64,000 bases of DNA. It comes from Begonia masoniana (taxonomy: Eukaryota > Streptophyta > Magnoliopsida > Cucurbitales > Begoniaceae). Location: contig CM039502.1 in the NCBI GenBank assembly GCA_022432975.1, positions 19,167,453 to 19,231,452 on the forward strand, written 5' to 3'. Within the stretch, counting starts at the first letter, position 1. Each line of letters opens with the position of its first letter. The notes under the pieces are model-generated. The model ran no database searches. It had not been told where the DNA came from and worked only from the letters and a program-made list of their open reading frames with translations. Position numbers and translations under genes: made by a program. Shown one piece after another: positions 58,933 to 64,000 of the stretch.

Positions 58933-59170
58933 TGTTAGAATTTGGTGTGACCCGAATTCTAGTTAGGTCGGGTCGTGCCCGTATATCAATATTAGAGTTT
59001 TATGTTTTCTCTATATATTGATACTTGAGTCGCAAAAGTCATTGTACCAATTTTGATTAGTGATTTCTCTCCTTTGCCCGTGATTTTTTTTCGTCTAGGG
59101 TTTCTACATAAATTTCGGTGTCCATTATTTTCTCGTTTTCTTTTTCGATTTCGTGTTCGACTTTTCCACA
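58933..59170 (+). repeat. Element G 5' LTR
   Basis: TG...CA ends with the PBS directly after. TATATATTGATACTTGAG at about 59013 may be in the promoter region. No second copy is in the window, so edges rest on the TG/CA ends and PBS. Confidence 0.75.
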
Positions 59171-59172
59171 AT

Positions 59173-59184
59173 TGGTATCAGAAC
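59173..59184 (+). other. Element G primer binding site
   Basis: TGGTATCAGAAC, close to the tRNA-iMet complement, two bases after the LTR. Confidence 0.82.
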
Positions 59185-59814
59185 GACGTTGAAGATTTTC
59201 TGAAAATCAGGTTTTTATTTATCGAAAGTATCGAACAATTTTGCAGATTTGCAATTTTGGTTAGTGAAATTTGTAATTTTTGGGGAAAAGAAAATAAAAA
59301 AAAAAAAGAAATTTTTTTGCCTCGTTTTGTTCTTCTCGGCGACTTGAACAGAGAAGAACATACACCAACCACGTTGGTCGGTGCCGTCTGCCATCGAATA
59401 AGAGCCGACCACCGTCGCACGAAAGGCCGACTCACAGCTCTAACACCTTTGAAACCGCCAACGAGCATGAAAATGCCTCCTTTTTTTCCACCGTCTTTTT
59501 GCGTAAGCAGAAGACACCATCGCTAGGAGTAAGCAGAAGTCTTTTATGTTTTTCACTACGAAGAAGAGTGCCGCTCATCTCTTTTTAGAGCAGTCATTAT
59601 AATATGCTTGGTGATTGTTTTGGTTTCCAAGGGAATCTCATATTCTGAGAAATTTTGGGGATAAAGTTGCAAACTTTACTGTTTGGAGTCTTTGGGAAAA
59701 TTTTTTGAATTGGGTCGGTTTAATTCTGAGATATTTTTCGGTGGAATTTTGGTGATCAAATTTGGGATTTTGAAATTGAAAATTCTGAAATTATTTGGGA
59801 GATTTATTCAAATC

Positions 59815-61585
59815 ATGGAGAGCAATCCGAGTCGGATGGTCACGTTGAACGGCTCCAACTATCATGTGTGGAAAGGGAAGATGAATGATCTTCTCTATGT
59901 GAAAGACTATTATTTTTCCGTGTTTGCTGGTGCGAAGCCAACAACTAAATTTGACGTCGAATGGGAGTTGTGTCATCGTCAAGTGTGCGGTTACATTAGG
60001 CAGTGGGTAGATGATAACGTCCTCAACCATGTTAGTGAAGAAAAAAATGCTCAAAAGCTTGAGGAATTGTATGCTCGGAAGACTAGCAACAACAAATTGT
60101 ACTTGATCAAGCAACTTCTAGCGTTGAAGTACCATAATGGAAAAGCTATGACCGATCACTTGAATACATTTCAGGGGATTATCAGCCAGTTGGCTGGAAT
60201 GAAAATCAAATTTGATGAAGAGGTTCAGTGGTTGATGCTTCTTGAGATTTTACCGGACTCGTGGGAGACATTCAGAATGTCGTTGTCTAACTCCGCACCA
60301 AATGGTATTTTGGCTATGAATGTAGTCAAGAGTAGTGTTCTGAATGAGGAGATGAGAAGAAAGTTGACGGGTTCTTCTTCAGAGTCAGATATCTTATTCA
60401 CCGAAATGAGGAGGAGGAGTCAAAGTAAAGGTCCGGGTAACAGAAACCGAAGTCAAAGCAAGTCGGGAAAATACGCCAACTTTGAGTGTTATCATTGTGG
60501 CAAGAAGGGATACATCAAAAGATTTTGTCAAAAGCTTCTTTGGGAAAATCCGAATGCCAAGGGAAAGGATAAGAAGATCGTAGAGGGTGATACAGTTGAG
60601 AAGGTAGCCACAGCCACTGAGGAGTTCTTTAGTGTGTACGACAGAGATGTCGTAAATCTCGCCTGCCAAGATATGAGTTTGATGATCGATAGTGGCGCTT
60701 CGATACATGCTACTTTGCAGAGGGATTTCTTCACGTCTTATGCTTCTAGTGATTTTGAAAGTGTAAGGATGAGAAATGATGGCGTTGCAAAAGCCATTGG
60801 TATAGGAGACGTGCATTTGGAGAGTGACAACGGTAACACCTTGGTTTTAAGAGGTGTGAAGCACATCCCCGACATCCGCATGAATTTGATCTCAATCGGC
60901 AAGCTCGATGACGAAGGGTTTTGTAACACCTTTTGTGATGGAAAATGGAAGCTCGTTAGAGGCTCATTGATTATGGCGAGAGGAGAAAAATGCTCCTCAT
61001 TGTATGTGATGCACGCAAAGATCTCGGGTTCCACAGTCCATACGGTGGATGATGAAGCATTGTAGAACTTTGGCACAACCAACTTAGCCATATGAGCGAG
61101 AAGGAATTGATGATTCTAGCCAAGAAAAATCTACTCTCAGGTATGAGAAATAATTCTCTAAAGAGGTGTACTCATTTTTTGGCAAGCAAGCAAACTTGAG
61201 TAGTCTAGAGCGTTCCTATCTCGCGGAATTGGGTATACTCGACATGGTTACTCCGATGTGTGCGGTCCGATGAAGACAAGAACACTTGGTGGTGTAGTTT
61301 ACTTTGTGACTTACATCGACGATCACTCAAAGAAGATTTGGGTGTACATGTTGAAGACAAAAGATCAAGTGCTAGACGTCTTCAAGCAGTTTCATGCTTG
61401 TGTGGAAAGAGAAACATGCGTGAAGCTCAAGTGCATCCAGACAGATAATGGGGGTGAGTACTGTGGTCCTTTTTATGAGTATTGTAGAGATCAGGGTATT
61501 TGGCATCAAAAGACACCTCTGAAGACTCCTTAGTTGAACGGGTTAGCTGAAAGAATGAACAGGACACTTGTTGAGAGGGTGAGAT
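59815..61585 (+). pseudogene. Element G gag-protease-integrase, frameshifted and truncated
   Basis: Start MESNPSRMVTLNGSNYHVWK at 59815 (the frame is open 44 codons earlier, but this Met fits the family). Gag runs to knuckle CYHCGKKGYIKRFC, where Tyr stands for the usual His region, so zinc binding may be impaired. The protease has MIDSGASIHAT. A frameshift at about 61064 separates it from the pre-integrase segment ELWHNQLSHMSEKELMILAK; further stops follow near 61197. The integrase core resumes (CGPMKTRTLGGVVYF, QTDNGGEYCGPF, then a stop, then NGLAERMNRTL) and is cut at 61585 by element H. Confidence 0.85.
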
Positions 61586-61729
61586 TGTAACACCCGAGAT
61601 TTCGGTTTTACGTTTTTAACGATATGCTCGAAAACAGAAAACGGAGGAATTTAAAACTGTTTTGTGAGTGAGAAGTTTTGTTAGAACCCTAAGAATTAAT
61701 TGGAATATTTGGTGAAATAAGAAAATTTT

Positions 61730-62155
61730 GGAGAAACCAAATCGATAGGTTAAATAACGAACGAAATAGAGGATTGAAAGGAGGAGCAAAATAGTAATTG
61801 AAGGACCGGAATTGTCTAAGAGGGGGGTGAATTAGACTTTTAAAAAATTAATCTAATAATCAATTAGTGTTACTCTCTTAATTAGTTTAATAGCAAATAG
61901 GTAAGAGAGATTCAACACCAGTACTTTTTACGTGGTTCGGCCAAACTGCCTACGTCCACGCTCCAAGGCTCACGCCCTTGAAGATCCTTACCCTTCTCCC
62001 CACGAGAAATAACAGATCGGGATTCCGGGCTCCGATCAACTGCCTTTACAGATTTGGATTGAACTTCACGGGCGTCAATCCACTGCCGTTACAAGTTTGA
62101 GTTTGTAAAATATTAAGCTCAGACTACAATCTCACAAAAATGAATCTCAAGTTAG
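61730..62155. repeat. Direct repeat flanking the 25-bp array (second copy 63562-64000)
   Basis: Both copies read AAATAACGAACGAAATAGAG, GGAATTGTCTAAGAGGGG, TTTTTACGTGGTTCGGCCAA and GATCGGGATTCCGG in order. They differ by small indels, such as an extra TAATATCAAAAATAAAGAG in the right copy. Spacing is about 1.83 kb. The right copy is cut by the window end. Confidence 0.88.
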
Positions 62156-62559
62156 GATTGAGAGATGTAGAGAAGAATGCATAGTGTGAAAATAACTTCC
62201 GGAGTTAGGGCTCAGAATTCAAATTGGCAAAAGTTAGTCTTCGCCTTTTCTTCTGCTTATATACTCTGTATAAAAATGCTTCACAGATTGAATGCTTCTT
62301 TCTTCAAATTGGGAGAAATGTTACCGTTGGAAAGCATCCGTACTGAAGCAACTATCCGTTGCTTCTGAAAATGTTGTTCGTCGTCGCCATTAAAGGTCTG
62401 GAGTTAATGCTGAAAACGTACGTCACTGTACTTCGCGGCTAACTTTGAATTCTGGGCGGAAGTTCACCGCAGATGCAACTTATGAGCAGAGACACGTCAT
62501 CGTGGATGCAGCTTGAATGCCATCGGCATAGTGTATCCTGAAATTCCATCGGCAAGATG

Positions 62560-63559
62560 ATGCATCCTTAAATTTCATCGGCAGATGTGGCTTCAAACAC
62601 CATCGGCAGATGCATCCTTAAATTTCATCGGCAGATGCATCCTTAAATTTCATCGGCAGATGCATCCTTAAATTTCATCGGCAGATGCATCCTTAAATTT
62701 CATCGGCAGATGCATCCTTAAATTTCATCGGCAGATGCATCCTTAAATTTCATCGGCAGATGCATCCTTAAATTTCATCGGCAGATGTGGCTTCAAACAC
62801 CATCGGCAGATGTGGCTTCAAACACCATCGGCAGATGTGGCTTCAAACACCATCGGCAGATGTGGCTTCAAACACCATCGGCAGATGTGGCTTCAAACAC
62901 CATCGGCAGATGTGGCTTCAAACACCATCGGCAGATGCATCCTTAAATTTCATCGGCAGATGCATCCTTAAATTTCATCGGCAGATGCATCCTTAAATTT
63001 CATCGGCAGATGCATCCTTAAATTTCATCGGCAGATGTGGCTTCAAACACCATCGGCAGATGCATCCTTAAATTTCATCGGCAGATGCATCCTTAAATTT
63101 CATCGGCAGATGCATCCTTAAATTTCATCGGCAGATGTGGCTTCAAACACCATCGGCAGATGTGGCTTCAAACACCATCGGCAGATGCATCCTTAAATTT
63201 CATCGGCAGATGTGGCTTCAAACACCATCGGCAGATGTGGCTTCAAACACCATCGGCAGATGTGGCTTCAAACACCATCGGCAGATGCATCCTTAAATTT
63301 CATCGGCAGATGCATCCTTAAATTTCATCGGCAGATGTGGCTTCAAACACCATCGGCAGATGTGGCTTCAAACACCATCGGCAGATGTGGCTTCAAACAC
63401 CATCGGCAGATGTGGCTTCAAACACCATCGGCAGATGTGGCTTCAAACACCATCGGCAGATGCATCCTTAAATTTCATCGGCAGATGCATCCTTAAATTT
63501 CATCGGCAGATGCATCCTTAAATTTCATCGGCAGATGTGGCTTCAAACACCATCGGCAG
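62560..63559. repeat. Tandem array: 40 units of 25 bp, two unit types
   Basis: Exactly 1000 bp. Type A carries GCATCCTTAAATTTC, type B carries GTGGCTTCAAACACC; both share ATCGGCAG and make ATCGGCAGATG at each junction. Run-lengths in order: 1A 1B 7A 6B 4A 1B 3A 2B 1A 3B 2A 5B 3A 1B (21 A, 19 B). No substitution was seen within either type. Two diverged units precede it (62520-62559). Open frames here arise from repetition. Confidence 0.95.
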
Positions 63560-64000
63560 ATGGAGAAGAAACCAATCGATAGGTTAAATAACGAACGAAA
63601 TAGAGGATTGAAAGGAGGAGCAAAATAGTAATTGAAGGACCGGAATTGTCTAAGAGGGGGGGACTTAGACTTTTAAAAAATTATCTAATAATCAATTAGT
63701 GTTACTCTCTTAATTAGTTTAATAGCAAATAAGGTAATATCAAAAATAAAGAGAGAGTAAGAGAGATTCAACACCAGTACTTTTTACGTGGTTCGGCCAA
63801 ACTGCCTACGTCCACGCTCCAAGGCTCACCCCTTGAAGATCCTTACCTTCTCCTCACGAGAAATAACAGATCGGGATTCCGGCTAGATCAACTGCATCAA
63901 CTGATTTGGATTGAACTTCACGGGCGTCAATCCACTGCGTTTACAAGTTTGAGTTTGTAAAATATTAAGCTCAGACTACAATCTCACAAAATGAATCTCA

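Larger units (their letters stand above)
58933..61585 (+). mobile_element. Element G: Ty1/copia retrotransposon (TNT1-like), interrupted by element H
   Basis: Short LTR 58933-59170 (238 bp, TGTTAGAATTTGG...TTTTCCACA), PBS 59173-59184, a roughly 630-bp leader, gag-protease from 59815 and integrase to 61585, where a gypsy-type LTR starts in mid-domain. RT, RNase H and the 3' LTR, if present, lie beyond the window. The protein style matches TNT1-94-like polyproteins from memory. Confidence 0.85.
61586..64000. mobile_element. Element H: gypsy-type LTR or related element, right side beyond window
   Basis: It starts TGTAACACCCGAGATTTCGG within G's integrase, in the style of the other gypsy LTRs here. 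GAGAT at 61581-61585 could be its target duplication, but the other end is not visible. It contains a direct repeat of about 430 bp (61730-62155 and 63562-64000) on both sides of a 25-bp-unit array. No coding sequence was seen, so class and strand are uncertain. Confidence 0.5.

Noticed and set aside
59178..59468. Minus-strand 96-codon frame in element G leader
   Set aside because: Antisense to the copia leader, AT-rich with Phe runs, no support.
62560..63559. Protein-coding tandem repeat (open frames of 69 and 94 codons)
   Set aside because: The 25-bp period opens all frames by chance. There is no start context or conserved product, and the sequence is a noncoding array.

Overview
This is plant nuclear DNA, almost certainly from a flowering plant. 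It is a nested cluster of transposable elements with one recognisable host gene. The evidence for a plant is the Ty3/gypsy elements with LTRs over 2 kb and a chromodomain-like tail after integrase (Tekay/Del type), Ty1/copia elements, a Cassandra-type TRIM whose LTRs carry a 5S rRNA-like segment, Mutator-like elements (MULEs) with 9-bp target duplications, and GT-AG introns. Nothing prokaryotic or organellar was seen. Species was not determined.

Layout. (1) 1-33475 is one old gypsy element, 'C' (+ strand), cut up by later insertions. Its 5' half lies left of the window. Element A (gypsy, -, 1-7746) splits it first, then element B (gypsy, -, 8011-25296, TSD CAGGC), then a solo LTR of C's own family in reverse (26795-29138, TSD AGTAA). 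C ends with its 3' LTR at 30716-33475. B's 5' LTR is itself split by a nearly pristine MULE (15323-22900) with about 340-bp TIRs and a perfect 9-bp TSD. (2) 33476-36120 is the wreck of an older MULE. (3) 36694-55385 looks like a second decayed MULE, now filled with copia element F (39455-about 45857, itself carrying the Cassandra TRIM at 43761-44696), gypsy element E (45858-53849) and an inverted partial E-family LTR (53850-55219). (4) 55386-58932 is the only gene-like island. It holds a four-exon, 196-codon gene on the minus strand (56087-57350). (5) 58933-61585 is a copia element, 'G', broken by a gypsy-type LTR, 'H', that runs off the right edge and holds a 1000-bp array of 25-bp units.

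All LTR retrotransposon reading frames here are broken. A and B carry only in-frame nonsense codons and have similar LTR pairs, so they are young. C, E, F and G have more damage. The MULE has the only intact transposon genes: a spliced transposase (about 807 aa) with its DDE residues, SWIM and CCHC zinc fingers, and a convergent second gene of 429 aa with no assignable function. Between them lies about 1.8 kb of tandem repeats with roughly 68 copies of the palindrome GTCGAC. The same second gene sits convergent to a transposase in the decayed MULE at 36694 onward, and another copy lies in the wreck at 34424-35623.

The best candidate for an undescribed system is this MULE: transposase, convergent accessory gene and GTCGAC array. 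Its layout recalls Arabidopsis VANDAL elements, where an accessory protein binds short repeated motifs in its own element and counters silencing. The comparison is inference. A second theme is that LTRs of several separate families here carry arrays built on TGACGTCA and ATCGGCAGATG-like motifs.
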